This document shows positions 43,053 to 52,376 of a stretch of 64,000 nucleotides of DNA, piece by piece. The stretch's first letter is position 1, and each line of letters opens with the position of its first letter. A model generated the notes under the pieces. That model saw only the letters and a program-made list of their open reading frames with translations, was not told where the DNA came from and did not search any database. The translations under genes and the position numbers were made by a program. The DNA comes from Mesorhizobium_K quangtriensis (GTDB lineage: Bacteria > Pseudomonadota > Alphaproteobacteria > Rhizobiales > Rhizobiaceae), in assembly GCF_040081925.1 (NCBI RefSeq), contig NZ_JBEBMF010000003.1, positions 372,001-436,000 on the forward strand, given 5' to 3'.

Positions 43053-43969
43053 ACGAACGCCGCGCGCAGCGTCTCGAACGGGGCCAGCGCACCGCGCACC
43101 TGTACGACAGCCGCCGCCACGGCGTGAGCCTTTTTCGCGGCCTCGATCGGCGGCAGCCCCGCGAGCCGCGCGGCGAGATAGCTGCCGTTGAAGGAGTCGC
43201 CCGCGCCGGTCGTGTCGACCGGTTCCGGCACATGCACCGCCGGCACGCTTTCCGCACTTGCCTCGTATCGGACAAGCGCGGCCGCCTCTCCATTCTTCAC
43301 CACGACCTCCCGGACACCGGCCGCCGCGATTCTGTCCGCGGCTGCTTCCGGTGACTGATCGCCATAGAGCGCCTGTTCATCCGGAAACGTGGGCAGCGCA
43401 ATGTCGGCGACGCGCAACGCTGCATCTATCGCAAGGCGCGCCGCCTCAGGCGATTTCCAGAGGCGCGGCCGATAGTTGGCGTCGAAGGCAATCAGGCTCC
43501 CAGCTTCCCGTGCGGTCCTGATCGCACCTATCAGGACACTGCGAGGCTCGTCGTCCAGAATTGCGAGCGTAATTCCGGAGAAGTAGACAAGTGATTGACG
43601 CTCAAGGCTTTTGGCCAACTGCGTCGGATCTGAAGTAAGCTGGCGAGCTGCCGAATCGCTTCGCCAGTATGTGAAAGAGCGTTCGGCTCCAGTCAGTGTG
43701 ATCGCGTAGAGGCCGGGCCGTGCGCCCGGAATAACGAGACTGTTGCCGATGCCGATCCCGTTGGCGCTGAAGAATGCGATCTGTTCGCGCGAAAAGGGGT
43801 CGTCGCCGAAAGCCGAGATGTAGTTGACCGGACGCTCGGGCCCCGCGAGCGCACGCAGAGCCCACAGCGTGTTCAGCGTGTCGCCGGCGAACCCCATCCG
43901 CCAGTCCTCGCCGCCCCTGCCGGACAATTCCAGCATGCATTCGCCTATCGATACGATTCCGCCGCTCAC
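43049..43969 (-). CDS. kdgK: 2-Dehydro-3-deoxygluconate kinase
   Basis: A 306-residue PfkB-family sugar kinase. It starts SGGIVSIGECMLELSG, has the substrate loop GFAGDTLNTLWAL characteristic of KDG kinases, and the C-terminal signature VDTTGAGDSFNGSYLAARL. KdgK phosphorylates 2-keto-3-deoxygluconate for the Entner-Doudoroff route. The GTG at 43969 is chosen because GGAGGGG lies six bases upstream; an ATG at 43984 sits within that ribosome site. The gene overlaps galM by four bases at their convergent ends. Confidence 0.88.
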   Translation of the reverse strand: MSGGIVSIGECMLELSGRGGEDWRMGFAGDTLNTLWALRALAGPERPVNYISAFGDDPFSREQIAFFSANGIGIGNSLVIPGARPGLYAITLTGAERSFTYWRSDSAARQLTSDPTQLAKSLERQSLVYFSGITLAILDDEPRSVLIGAIRTAREAGSLIAFDANYRPRLWKSPEAARLAIDAALRVADIALPTFPDEQALYGDQSPEAAADRIAAAGVREVVVKNGEAAALVRYEASAESVPAVHVPEPVDTTGAGDSFNGSYLAARLAGLPPIEAAKKAHAVAAAVVQVRGALAPFETLRAAFV

Positions 43970-44034
43970 GAGGGACCCCTCCATTTCGTGCGACGCTATA
44001 GCTTTTTGTCGCGCTTGCACAAAGCCTCGGTGGA

Positions 44035-44511
44035 ATGATTTACAGGACCGTCGAACGCGCCGAGGAGGATGTCTTGAGGTCGATCGGACTATATGCGCTT
44101 GCACTCGTCGTGCTGCTTGGGCTTGCGTTCGGTGCATATCTTCTTGTGCCGCCCGTGGCCCAGAAACCCGAACTCGACACGTCGCGCGAGCGGACGACGG
44201 CCGACGGCCTCTATGTCGCTGCAATCGCGCCTGAAGCTGCGGAAATAAAGCAGCGCGAACTGCAGTCGTGGACAATCACGGTAAAGACGGCAGCCGGACA
44301 ACCGGTGAGCGACGCGACGATCAAGGTGGATGGCGGCATGCCTGACCACAATCACGGGCTGCCGACAGCGCCCGAGGTGACGGAAAACCTCGGCGAGGGA
44401 CGCTATCGTATCGAAGGCATCAAATTCTCGATGAGCGGTTGGTGGGAACTGCGCTTCGACATCACGTCGCCAGCCGGGACCGATACGGTGACGTTCAACC
44501 TGGTCCTGTAG
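44035..44511 (+). CDS. FixH/YtkA-like membrane-anchored protein
   Basis: A 158-residue protein with one N-terminal TM (about residues 18-40) and a periplasmic beta-sandwich of the FixH/YtkA type, seen in SWTITVKTAAGQPVSDATIKVDGGMPDHNHGLPTAP and the C-terminal SGWWELRFDITSPAGTDTV. The His-rich PDHNHG and Met-containing strand suggest a metal- or copper-linked role, as proposed for relatives. It lies two bases before the MauG-like gene, so the two form an operon. A TTG at 44074 preceded by GAGGAGG is an alternative start that would leave a shorter cytoplasmic tail. Confidence 0.8.
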   Translation: MIYRTVERAEEDVLRSIGLYALALVVLLGLAFGAYLLVPPVAQKPELDTSRERTTADGLYVAAIAPEAAEIKQRELQSWTITVKTAAGQPVSDATIKVDGGMPDHNHGLPTAPEVTENLGEGRYRIEGIKFSMSGWWELRFDITSPAGTDTVTFNLVL

Positions 44512-44513
44512 CC

Positions 44514-45734
44514 ATGAGACCGCGCCGTCCGGCCTGGTGTAGCGCAGCGATATTGGTATCGACGCTGGCGCTGGGGGGATGTGGCGGCGAGGACTTCAGC
44601 GAGGCGGAGAAGGCGACGATTGCCTCGCTCTCGCTCGCTTCCCTTCCGCCGCTTCCTCCAGACCCGTCCAACAAATATGCCGACGACCCGGCCGCCGCGG
44701 CGTTGGGCGCGACGCTTTTCTTCGACCAGCGCTTGAGCCCGGACGGCGTCGTCGCCTGCGGCACCTGCCACTTGATCGACAGGCAGTTCCAGGACGACCT
44801 ACCGCTCGGCAGGGGCGTTGGCGTCGGCAACCGCCGCACAATGCCGCTGGCCGGCGTCGCCTGGGGGCCATGGTTCTTCTGGGACGGCCGGCGCGACAGC
44901 CTTTGGGCACAGGCGCTGACGCCGCTGGAGGATCGCCGCGAGCACGCCGGCACGCGTGCCTTCTACGCGCATTTCATCGCTGACAATTTTGCCGAGCGCT
45001 ATGAGCGGATTTTCGGAAAGCTGCCCGACCTTTCCGCTGTGCCCTCAAGTGCGGGACCCTTCGGTACGGAGGCCGAGCAGTCGGCATGGACGGCCATGCC
45101 GGCCGATCAGCAGGATGAGGTCAATCGTGTCTTTGCCAATCTCGGCAAGGCCATCGCCGCCTTCGAGCGCTCCATCGCGCCGGAGGAAACGCGCTTCGAC
45201 CGGTTTGCGAAAGCGCTTGCCGCCAAAGAAAATCCAGAAGATCCGCAAGGCGACGCTGCGTTCGCGCCCGAGGAAATCGCCGGTCTGAAGCTCTTCATCG
45301 GCAAGGCGGCCTGCGCGACCTGCCATACCGGGCCGCGCCTGACGGACGACTCGTTCCACAACACGGGCGTGCCGCCTGTCGAGGGACTCCCTGAAGACCT
45401 TGGGCGCGAAACGGCAGTGGCGCAGGTATCCGCCGACCCGTTCAATTGTTTCGGTCGATACAGCGACGCTCCGCCCGAATCCTGTGGCGAACTGCGCTTC
45501 ATGGTCAAGGACAACGCGCGCATGACCCGCGCGTTCAAGCCACCGTCGTTGCGCGGGGCCGCGACCCGGCCACCCTATATGCACTCAGGCCAGTTCAAGT
45601 CGCTCGAAGAGGTCGTCGATCACTACGATCGTGCGCCGGCAGCACCTTCGGGCGAAACCGAACTGCACCCGCTCTCGCTTTCCGAGCGCGAGCGCCAGCA
45701 ACTGATCGCTTTTCTCAAGACGTTGGCCGAATAG
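44514..45734 (+). CDS. Di-haem cytochrome c peroxidase/MauG-like lipoprotein
   Basis: A 406-residue periplasmic protein with a lipoprotein-like signal (LVSTLALGGCGGED) and two c-type haem sites: CGTCH at 82-86 and CATCH at 267-271. This is the layout of bacterial cytochrome c peroxidases and MauG enzymes. The conserved GVGVGNRRTMPLAGVAW, LFFDQRLSPDG and PPYMHSGQFKSLEEVVDHY segments are present. The reaction may be peroxide reduction or oxidation of a protein or organic partner; sequence does not decide. It is coupled with the FixH-like gene, which may aid metal or haem assembly. Confidence 0.88.
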   Translation: MRPRRPAWCSAAILVSTLALGGCGGEDFSEAEKATIASLSLASLPPLPPDPSNKYADDPAAAALGATLFFDQRLSPDGVVACGTCHLIDRQFQDDLPLGRGVGVGNRRTMPLAGVAWGPWFFWDGRRDSLWAQALTPLEDRREHAGTRAFYAHFIADNFAERYERIFGKLPDLSAVPSSAGPFGTEAEQSAWTAMPADQQDEVNRVFANLGKAIAAFERSIAPEETRFDRFAKALAAKENPEDPQGDAAFAPEEIAGLKLFIGKAACATCHTGPRLTDDSFHNTGVPPVEGLPEDLGRETAVAQVSADPFNCFGRYSDAPPESCGELRFMVKDNARMTRAFKPPSLRGAATRPPYMHSGQFKSLEEVVDHYDRAPAAPSGETELHPLSLSERERQQLIAFLKTLAE

Positions 45735-45740
45735 GGCCGC

Positions 45741-46190
45741 TCAGCGGTCCTTCACCGTCTCCATCGCGACGAAGGTTGAGGTCTGCGCAACGTGGGGCAG
45801 GGCAGAGATGCGCTCGCCAAGCACCCGGCGATAGGAGGCGATGTCGGCGGTGCGGACCTTCAGCAGATAGTCGAAGCTAGCCGCCATCATATGGCACTGC
45901 TCTATCTCCGGCACGCCCTGTACGGCGCGATTGAAGGCGTCCAGCGCGGCCGAGCGCGTATCGGAGAGCTTGACCTGCACGAACGCGACATGGCCTTCGC
46001 CCATGCGTTCGCGGTCGATGACTGCGGAATAGCCGCGAATGTAGCCGTCCTTCTCCAGCCGCTTTACGCGTGCCTGCACGGGGGTCTTCGACAGGCCGAC
46101 CTGAGCGGCGAGTTCGGCCATCGAGAGCCGCCCCTCGCGTCCGAGCGCGGCTATGATGTTGCGATCGAGGCGGTCCAATTGATCTGTCAT
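45741..46190 (-). CDS. putR: Lrp/AsnC-type regulator, probable PutR
   Basis: A 149-residue Lrp/AsnC protein. It has an N-terminal helix-turn-helix (LDRNIIAALGREGRLSMAELAAQVGLSKTPV) and a C-terminal RAM ligand-binding domain (VAFVQVKLSD, CHMMAASFDYLLKVRT). It lies divergent from putA with 138 bp between starts, the usual place for the proline-responsive activator PutR in alphaproteobacteria. The function is inferred from that position. The ATG at 46190 matches family length. Confidence 0.88.
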   Translation of the reverse strand: MTDQLDRLDRNIIAALGREGRLSMAELAAQVGLSKTPVQARVKRLEKDGYIRGYSAVIDRERMGEGHVAFVQVKLSDTRSAALDAFNRAVQGVPEIEQCHMMAASFDYLLKVRTADIASYRRVLGERISALPHVAQTSTFVAMETVKDR

Positions 46191-46328
46191 GAGGCAATAG
46201 ATGATCAGATTCGGCAAAATTGGAACACTAATTTAGGTCGTTTGTATTGTTACGTGAATATTTTCAGACCGCTGCGAAATCGCCTGATGTGCTAGGGTCA
46301 GGCCGTTGTCATTGCCGGGATTTCCTTC

Positions 46329-49300
46329 ATGCCGACGCTTGCAGCCCTTCGCACCCAAATCCGCGCCAACTACCTTCCTGATGAGGACAAGGCGCTGCAG
46401 CGCCTGATCGGCACGGCCGCGCTAAACGAGACCGAGCGCGCGGCGATCTCCGGCCACGCTACCGAACTGGTGAAGGCCGTGCGCACCTCCTCGGATCCGC
46501 GTCTGATGGAGGTATTTCTCTCCGCTTACGGCCTTTCGACCAAGGAAGGCGTGGCGCTCATGTGTCTCGCCGAAGCGCTGCTGCGTGTGCCGGACACGGA
46601 AACGATGGACGAGTTGATCCGCGACAAGATCGCCCCGCAGGACTGGTCTGCTCACTCGGGAAGCTCGGCGTCGATCTTCGTCAACGCCTCCACATGGGCG
46701 CTGATGCTGACCGGCCGCGTTCTGGACGAAGGCGAGGGGGGCATCGAGCGTACCCTCCGCTCCATGGTGCGCCGCCTTGGCGAACCGGTTATCCGCACTG
46801 CCGTCGCTGCCGCCATGCGCGAAATGGGCGAGCAGTTTGTCCTCGGTCGCACAATTGCGGAGGCCGTCAAGCGCGGCAAGCCGATGACGTCCAAGGGCTA
46901 TCTTTACTCCTACGACATGCTGGGCGAGGCGGCGCGCACCGAGGCCGACGCGTTGCGCTACTTCAAGGCTTATCAGGACGCTATCGCTGCCTTGGCCAAA
47001 CATGCGGCCGGCGACGACATCCGCTACAACCCGGGCATCTCGGTCAAGCTGTCGGCCATCCATCCACGCTACGAACAATCCCAGCGCGACACGATGCTTC
47101 CCGTCATGGCTGATCGCCTTCTCGCTCTGGCGATTGCAGCGCGCGATGCCCGCATGGGCCTCAACATCGACGCGGAGGAGGCCGACCGGCTCGACCTCTC
47201 GCTCGACGTGATCGAGCGCGTGCTTGCCGATCCGCAACTTGCCGGTTGGGATGGCTTCGGCGTGGTCGTGCAGGCCTACGGTCCGCGCTGCGCCTTCGTC
47301 ATCGACTGGCTGCATGCGCTGGCGACCAAGCTCGACCGCCGCATCATGGTGCGCCTCGTCAAGGGCGCTTACTGGGACACCGAGATCAAGCGCGCGCAGG
47401 TCCTTGGCCTGCCGGGCTATCCCGTCTTCACGCGCAAGCCCAACACCGACGTCTCCTACATCGCCTGCGCCCGCAAGCTTCTCTCGATGACGGACCGCAT
47501 CTATCCGCAGTTTGCCACCCACAACGCGCATACCGTTGCAGCGATCCTCGCCATGGCCCACGACAAGACCAGTTTCGAGTTCCAGCGCCTGCATGGCATG
47601 GGCGAACAGCTTCACGAGGCCGTGCGCAAGGCCGAAGGCACGCGCACCCGCATCTACGCGCCGGTCGGCGCCCATTCCGACCTGCTTGCCTATCTGGTTC
47701 GCCGCTTGCTGGAGAACGGCGCGAATTCCTCATTCGTGCATCAGTTGACCGACGAGGACGTGCCGCCGGAAATGATCGCGCGCGATCCGTTCGAACTGGT
47801 GGCCGAACAGGGGCCGGCCTCCAACACAGCGATTCCGAAACCCGCGTCGATCTTCGGTGGCAGCCGCATCAATGCGCAGGGCTGGGATATCACAGATCCG
47901 GTGACTTTGGAGAAGATCGACAAGGCGAAGGACGCCTTTGCCGGCGCGGATCGTTGGCAAGCGGCGCCCATCACCCGCGCAGACGCCAAGGGGCCATTGC
48001 GTACTGTTGCGAATCCTGCACGTATCGAAGATCTCGTCGGAACCGTCACAGAGACGAAGCCGGAGGCTGTTTCCGTCGCTGTCGAGATAGCGGTAGAGAC
48101 GCAGCCGCGCTGGGCTGCCCGCCCGGTTGCAGAGCGCGCCGCGATCCTGCGCCGAGCCGCTGACCTTTACGAAGAGAACGCCTTCCAGTTCTACTCGCTC
48201 TGCACGCGCGAGGCAGGCAAGAGCCTCGCGGATGGCATTGCCGAAGTGCGCGAGGCGGTGGACTTCCTGCGCTACTATGCTGCCGAGGCCGCCAGCGTGG
48301 AGCAGGGGACGCAGGCGCGCGGTGCGATCGTCTGCATCTCGCCGTGGAATTTCCCGCTCGCCATCTTCACCGGGCAGATCGCAGCTGCGTTGGTCACCGG
48401 CAACACCGTCATCGCCAAGCCCGCGGAGCAGACACCTCTGATCGCGGCGCGCGCCGTCACCCTGTTGCGCGAGGCCGGCATACCCGAGGACGTTATCCAG
48501 CTTCTGCCAGGCGATGGCCCAAATGTCGGTGCACCGCTGACGGCCGATCCGCGCATATCAGGCGTCTGCTTCACCGGCTCGACCGATGTCGCCAAGGCCA
48601 TCGAGCGCCAGCTCGCCAATACGGCCGCGCCCGATGCCATGCTCATCGCCGAGACAGGCGGGCTCAACGCGATGATCGTCGATTCCACCGCGCTGCCGGA
48701 ACAGGCGGTGAGGGATATCCTGGCTTCTGCCTTCCAGAGCGCAGGACAGCGCTGCTCGGCGCTGCGGATTATCTACGTCCAGAAGGACGTCGAGAAGAAG
48801 ATGCTGGAAATGTTGACAGGCGCGATGGAGACGCTGGTCGTCGGGGATCCCTGGGAGATCGCAACGGATGTCGGCCCGCTGATCGACGCGGAGGCCCAGC
48901 AGTCGATCGGTGACTATTGCGCCGGTATGGAAGCGAAGGGTCGCCTGATCGCCAGGCTGGATGCACCGTCTGGCGGTCGTTTCGTCGCCCCGCACATCTT
49001 CCGGGTTTCAAGCATCGAGGAGATGGACCGCGAGATTTTCGGCCCGGTGCTACATGTCGCGACCTTCGACGCTGACGAGATCGACGGCGTGATTGCCGCA
49101 ATCAACCGCAAGGGCTATGGCCTGACCTTCGGGCTGCACACCCGCATCGAGGCGCGCGTCCAGCACATCGTGGACGGCATCCACGCAGGCAATATCTACG
49201 TCAACCGCAACCAGATAGGTGCCGTTGTCGGTTCCCAGCCTTTCGGCGGGGAGGGGCTTTCGGGCACCGGGCCAAAGGCGGGCGGACCACATTATCTGCG

Positions 49301-49955
49301 CCGTTTCCGCAAGTCCGCGAACGAAGATTTCGGCAACAATGCGGGTGACCAGACCGTCGCCGATGTTGCTTCCAGGACCCTCCGGGACAATATGCCCGAT
49401 CCTGCCCTTGGCGGCTGGTCGGCTCGCACCGACCGCATCGCGGTTCTGCGAAAACACCTGCGAGGCAAGGGCGGTGAGGCGATAAAGGCTGCCGCCGCGC
49501 TCGATTTCGGACCTATTGATCTCCCTGGCCCGACCGGCGAGGCAAACACGTTGACGCTTGTGCCGCGCGGCCGGGTTCTGTGCCTGGGGCAGGACGATGA
49601 AACGCTTCTTGCGCAGGCGATTCAGGCGCTAGCTGCTGGCAACGCAGTGCTGGCAGTCGCGCCCGGCGCAGCCGCCGCGCTCGCATCGCTGACCGGCAAA
49701 GGCCTGCCGGTTGTGGCATTCGACGGTGCGGTCGACCTTGCGGATTTGAAGGCGCTCGACATCGATGTCGTCGCCTTCTCAGGTGGCACTGAAACCGCGC
49801 GTGCCGTCCGTCAGGCGTTGGGCGAAAGGGATGGTCCCATCGTGCCGCTGGTCAACGAGGCGATCTACCCGGCAGCCTATGCCCACGAACGCTCGGTCTG
49901 CGTGGATACGACAGCCGCGGGCGGTAATGCCAGCCTGCTTGCAGGCGCTGGTTAG
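46329..49955 (+). CDS. putA: Bifunctional proline dehydrogenase/L-glutamate-5-semialdehyde dehydrogenase
   Basis: PutA oxidises proline to glutamate in two steps at the membrane face. The 1208-residue protein lacks the N-terminal DNA-binding domain, consistent with a separate regulator beside it. Order: alpha domain (about 10-130), FAD-binding PRODH barrel (about 190-480, with LVKGAYWDTEIKRAQ and the FATHNAHTV segment), aldehyde dehydrogenase (about 550-1010, E775 in IAETGGLNA and C809 in SAGQRCSAL), and a C-terminal domain of about 120 residues after the ALDH unit, as in type B PutA. The ALDH and PRODH active sites are complete. The stop overlaps the convergent VOC gene by four bases. Confidence 0.97.
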   Translation: MPTLAALRTQIRANYLPDEDKALQRLIGTAALNETERAAISGHATELVKAVRTSSDPRLMEVFLSAYGLSTKEGVALMCLAEALLRVPDTETMDELIRDKIAPQDWSAHSGSSASIFVNASTWALMLTGRVLDEGEGGIERTLRSMVRRLGEPVIRTAVAAAMREMGEQFVLGRTIAEAVKRGKPMTSKGYLYSYDMLGEAARTEADALRYFKAYQDAIAALAKHAAGDDIRYNPGISVKLSAIHPRYEQSQRDTMLPVMADRLLALAIAARDARMGLNIDAEEADRLDLSLDVIERVLADPQLAGWDGFGVVVQAYGPRCAFVIDWLHALATKLDRRIMVRLVKGAYWDTEIKRAQVLGLPGYPVFTRKPNTDVSYIACARKLLSMTDRIYPQFATHNAHTVAAILAMAHDKTSFEFQRLHGMGEQLHEAVRKAEGTRTRIYAPVGAHSDLLAYLVRRLLENGANSSFVHQLTDEDVPPEMIARDPFELVAEQGPASNTAIPKPASIFGGSRINAQGWDITDPVTLEKIDKAKDAFAGADRWQAAPITRADAKGPLRTVANPARIEDLVGTVTETKPEAVSVAVEIAVETQPRWAARPVAERAAILRRAADLYEENAFQFYSLCTREAGKSLADGIAEVREAVDFLRYYAAEAASVEQGTQARGAIVCISPWNFPLAIFTGQIAAALVTGNTVIAKPAEQTPLIAARAVTLLREAGIPEDVIQLLPGDGPNVGAPLTADPRISGVCFTGSTDVAKAIERQLANTAAPDAMLIAETGGLNAMIVDSTALPEQAVRDILASAFQSAGQRCSALRIIYVQKDVEKKMLEMLTGAMETLVVGDPWEIATDVGPLIDAEAQQSIGDYCAGMEAKGRLIARLDAPSGGRFVAPHIFRVSSIEEMDREIFGPVLHVATFDADEIDGVIAAINRKGYGLTFGLHTRIEARVQHIVDGIHAGNIYVNRNQIGAVVGSQPFGGEGLSGTGPKAGGPHYLRRFRKSANEDFGNNAGDQTVADVASRTLRDNMPDPALGGWSARTDRIAVLRKHLRGKGGEAIKAAAALDFGPIDLPGPTGEANTLTLVPRGRVLCLGQDDETLLAQAIQALAAGNAVLAVAPGAAAALASLTGKGLPVVAFDGAVDLADLKALDIDVVAFSGGTETARAVRQALGERDGPIVPLVNEAIYPAAYAHERSVCVDTTAAGGNASLLAGAG

Positions 49956-50329
49956 GCCTCTTCTGGAGCGCAGCCGAGCCTCAGCAGGTTGCCGTGCGGA
50001 TCGTGGACATAGAATTCCTTCATGTTCCACTGCCGCACCGTAAATTCGCTGAGCCGATCGAAGCCGCGCTCGGAGAACTCCGCGTAAAGTGCTGAAACCT
50101 GACCGCCGCGAATGTAGCAGGAGGGAACTTCCGGCAGCCTCCGGTCTTCGGCCAACCAGAAATGGAACTCCATCTCGTCGCGCCGGACGATCAGGTAGTT
50201 GTCCACTTCGGGACCGACGACCGCGAAGCCGAGGCTGTCGCGGTAGAAGGCGGCCTTCGTCGCGCCAATATCCGGCGAAGGCAGGACCGGAATGGTCCTT
50301 GCAGGATCAGCGGGCGACAAGTCAGGCAC
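49952..50329 (-). CDS. Bleomycin-resistance/glyoxalase (VOC) family protein
   Basis: A 125-residue VOC protein with one full betaalphabetabetabeta duplication: RTIPVLPSPDIGATKAAFYRDSLGF, EFHFWLAEDR, then EFYVHDPHGNLLRLG. The last His/Glu-type positions resemble bleomycin-binding resistance proteins, but related sequences have many roles. The start is a GTG at 50329, overlapping the end of hmuQ by eight bases, so it belongs to the haem operon transcript. Its relation to haem use is unknown. Confidence 0.85.
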   Translation of the reverse strand: MPDLSPADPARTIPVLPSPDIGATKAAFYRDSLGFAVVGPEVDNYLIVRRDEMEFHFWLAEDRRLPEVPSCYIRGGQVSALYAEFSERGFDRLSEFTVRQWNMKEFYVHDPHGNLLRLGCAPEEA

Positions 50330-50636
50330 CCTCGACGACCGAGAAGCCCTCGAAATTGGGATGTCCCATGTAGTGCACGTCGTTGGAACCAGCGTTGCGG
50401 TGCGCGGCGCGGAAATTCTCCGACTTGGTCCATGCGACGAAATCGTCCTTGCTCGCCCAGACGGTGTGCGAGGCGAACAGGGTATAGCCCTCGGCCTCGT
50501 TTTCCGGCCCGCGCAGCAGATGGAACTGCTTGAAGCCGGTCATCTCGTGCAGCGTCGAATCGCGGTTCTTCCAGATATTCTCGAAAGCCTCCTCCGAGCC
50601 CTTCTTCACCTTGAAGCGGTTCATAGCGATAAACAT
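50322..50636 (-). CDS. hmuQ: Haem-degrading monooxygenase HmuQ (IsdG family)
   Basis: A 104-residue ABM-fold protein. It begins MFIAMNRFKVKKGSEEAFE and contains MTGFKQFHLLRGPENE and SHTVWASKDDFVAWTKSE, matching HmuQ/IsdG-type haem oxygenases of rhizobia and Brucella. It opens the porphyrin ring to release iron from imported haem in the cytoplasm. AAGGAA five bases before the ATG at 50636 supports the start. It lies downstream of tonB in the leftward half of the haem cluster. Confidence 0.9.
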   Translation of the reverse strand: MFIAMNRFKVKKGSEEAFENIWKNRDSTLHEMTGFKQFHLLRGPENEAEGYTLFASHTVWASKDDFVAWTKSENFRAAHRNAGSNDVHYMGHPNFEGFSVVEGA

Positions 50637-50742
50637 GGCGTTCCTTTCGATTGATGCTTTTGTTGTTAGACCTGATTGGGTGGACGCGGAAGGTGCTTGG
50701 TCGCTCGCTGCCGAAAGCGAACACGGTAGCCTTTGCGGTGAG

Positions 50743-52374
50743 CTAGCGCATGAACGCCAGCGGGACCAAAAACTCCCAACTTGAGCGTCCGGCATTGACC
50801 GGAATGGGCGGGAAGGGCGCAGCTTTCCTGACGGCTTGCAACGCCGCCTGGTCGACCGACGCCACGCCCGAACTGCGTGCGACCCTGGCCGAGTGCACGT
50901 TGCCGCTGGAGCTCACGGCAAAGGAGACGACGACCTCGCCCTTTCCCTTGGCCCGCACGGAGCGCGCGGCCCGCACCAGCTTCGAGCGGACCTTGCCGGG
51001 GTAATTCGAGACGGCTGCGTTGCCGACTTCGCCGTTCTTCGAGCCTCCCTTGCTCGCCTGCTTGCTGTCGCCCTTTTCCTGGCCGTCGGCTTGTCCGCGC
51101 CTTGTGTTGGCATGGCTCTGGCCGCCATTGCCCAAACGCGTCTTTTTCGGCTCTGCCTTCTCGGCGGCTTTCTTGCCCTCGGCAACTTTCTTTTCGGGCT
51201 TAGTCTTGGCGGCTTCCTTTTTAAGCGCCTCTTTCGGTTGCGCCTGCTCAGCAGCTTTGCGTTCGGCAGGTTGCTCGATCGGCTTGGCTTCCGCTGCCCG
51301 CTGCGGCTTTGCCTCGGGCTTTGGCGCCTCGTGCGGCGTCTCGACTGCCTCGGCCTTTACGACCTCTGTTTTGTTCGGTTCTGCCTGTGTGGTTTCCGTG
51401 GTTTGGACTTTGGAGCTTTCGGCGGCGTCGGCTTTTGGAGCGTCCAGCCATTCGGTCTGAACGGCTTCTGTCGGCTGCGAGTCGGCCGGCATCAACGGCG
51501 CTTCGGCAGCCGTCACCGCTTGAGTTGCTTCCGTTTCCGTGGGCTGCGCCTTTGCGGTCTCCTCGGCCTCGACCGATTCAGCGGCTTGCACCTCGGTTTG
51601 CCTCTGGACGACGTTGACTTCATCAACCAGTTCCACGCGATCCGTCGCGTGGACCTCGGGAACCTGCTCGGTCACGGTCGGTGCAGGCTTGCTTTCGATG
51701 GGTTCGGGCTGGACAGCCTCGGGCTGCACGGCTTGCTCCGGTTCGGCGCGCACAACCTCAGTCTGCTCGGAGTTCGCTGGCTCAACCCTTGCCTCCGCGA
51801 CCTGCTGGGCCGGCGGTCCGGAAACGGGCTGCAACATTTCGGCTTCGGCCGTAACCGCCTCCACCGTCTGCATAGGCTCTGCTGCGTCCTCAACAGGAAC
51901 AGCTTCGGCCTCGACGGTTTCAACCGGCTTTGCCTGCAGCATCGTCACCATCGTGACATCGACAGCGTCGTCGACGTTCTCAGAGACTTCGCCGGCCTTG
52001 ATCTGATCTTCGCCGGACCCGAGATAGGCTACGCCGGAAAAATCTGCTCCCTCCATCAGGACGGCTTCATCGACTGCGTAAAGAAAGAAGCCAGCTATGG
52101 CCGCGTGGAAAATGCACGAAGCGACAATAGCGAGGTTCCATTTGCCGCCTTTCGGAAGAGGCTTCGTCGGCGCGAGCGGCTCAGTTGCGGTATGGGTGAC
52201 TGAATGATCCCGATGGACCGGAAAATGCCGTTCAGGCGCTTCCCTCGCGCCATTCCTTATGGCGTGGTGCGGGATATCGAGATCCGGGTCGTCGGGCTCG
52301 AATCCAGCCGGCATGCCGGCGAGCGGCCAAGCCGGCCCGCCGGATGCAAAGACTGGTTCAACGCCCAACGCCAC
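50743..52374 (-). CDS. tonB: TonB-type energy transducer with very long low-complexity linker
   Basis: A 543-residue inner-membrane protein that passes proton-motive force to the haem receptor. A cytoplasmic N-terminus is followed by one TM (WNLAIVASCIFHAAIAGFFL, about 80-99). About 320 residues then form a Glu/Ala/Thr/Pro/Lys-rich linker across the periplasm, and the C-terminal TonB domain ends the protein (YPGKVRSKLVRAARSVRAKG, GNVHSARVARSSGVASVDQA, AAPFPPIP). The start is uncertain: GTG at 52374 is two bases after the preceding stop; ATG at 52314 is an alternative. It lies between the small exported protein gene and hmuQ. Confidence 0.88.
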   Translation of the reverse strand: MALGVEPVFASGGPAWPLAGMPAGFEPDDPDLDIPHHAIRNGAREAPERHFPVHRDHSVTHTATEPLAPTKPLPKGGKWNLAIVASCIFHAAIAGFFLYAVDEAVLMEGADFSGVAYLGSGEDQIKAGEVSENVDDAVDVTMVTMLQAKPVETVEAEAVPVEDAAEPMQTVEAVTAEAEMLQPVSGPPAQQVAEARVEPANSEQTEVVRAEPEQAVQPEAVQPEPIESKPAPTVTEQVPEVHATDRVELVDEVNVVQRQTEVQAAESVEAEETAKAQPTETEATQAVTAAEAPLMPADSQPTEAVQTEWLDAPKADAAESSKVQTTETTQAEPNKTEVVKAEAVETPHEAPKPEAKPQRAAEAKPIEQPAERKAAEQAQPKEALKKEAAKTKPEKKVAEGKKAAEKAEPKKTRLGNGGQSHANTRRGQADGQEKGDSKQASKGGSKNGEVGNAAVSNYPGKVRSKLVRAARSVRAKGKGEVVVSFAVSSSGNVHSARVARSSGVASVDQAALQAVRKAAPFPPIPVNAGRSSWEFLVPLAFMR

Positions 52375-52376
52375 GG

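Noticed and set aside
46422..47675. 417-codon open frame antisense to putA
   Set aside because: Shadow of the putA coding sequence; no family similarity and no promoter or ribosome site.
50836..52203. 455-codon open frame antisense to tonB
   Set aside because: Produced by the biased Glu/Ala/Thr codons of the tonB linker; the translation is Leu/Gly/Arg low-complexity with no domain.
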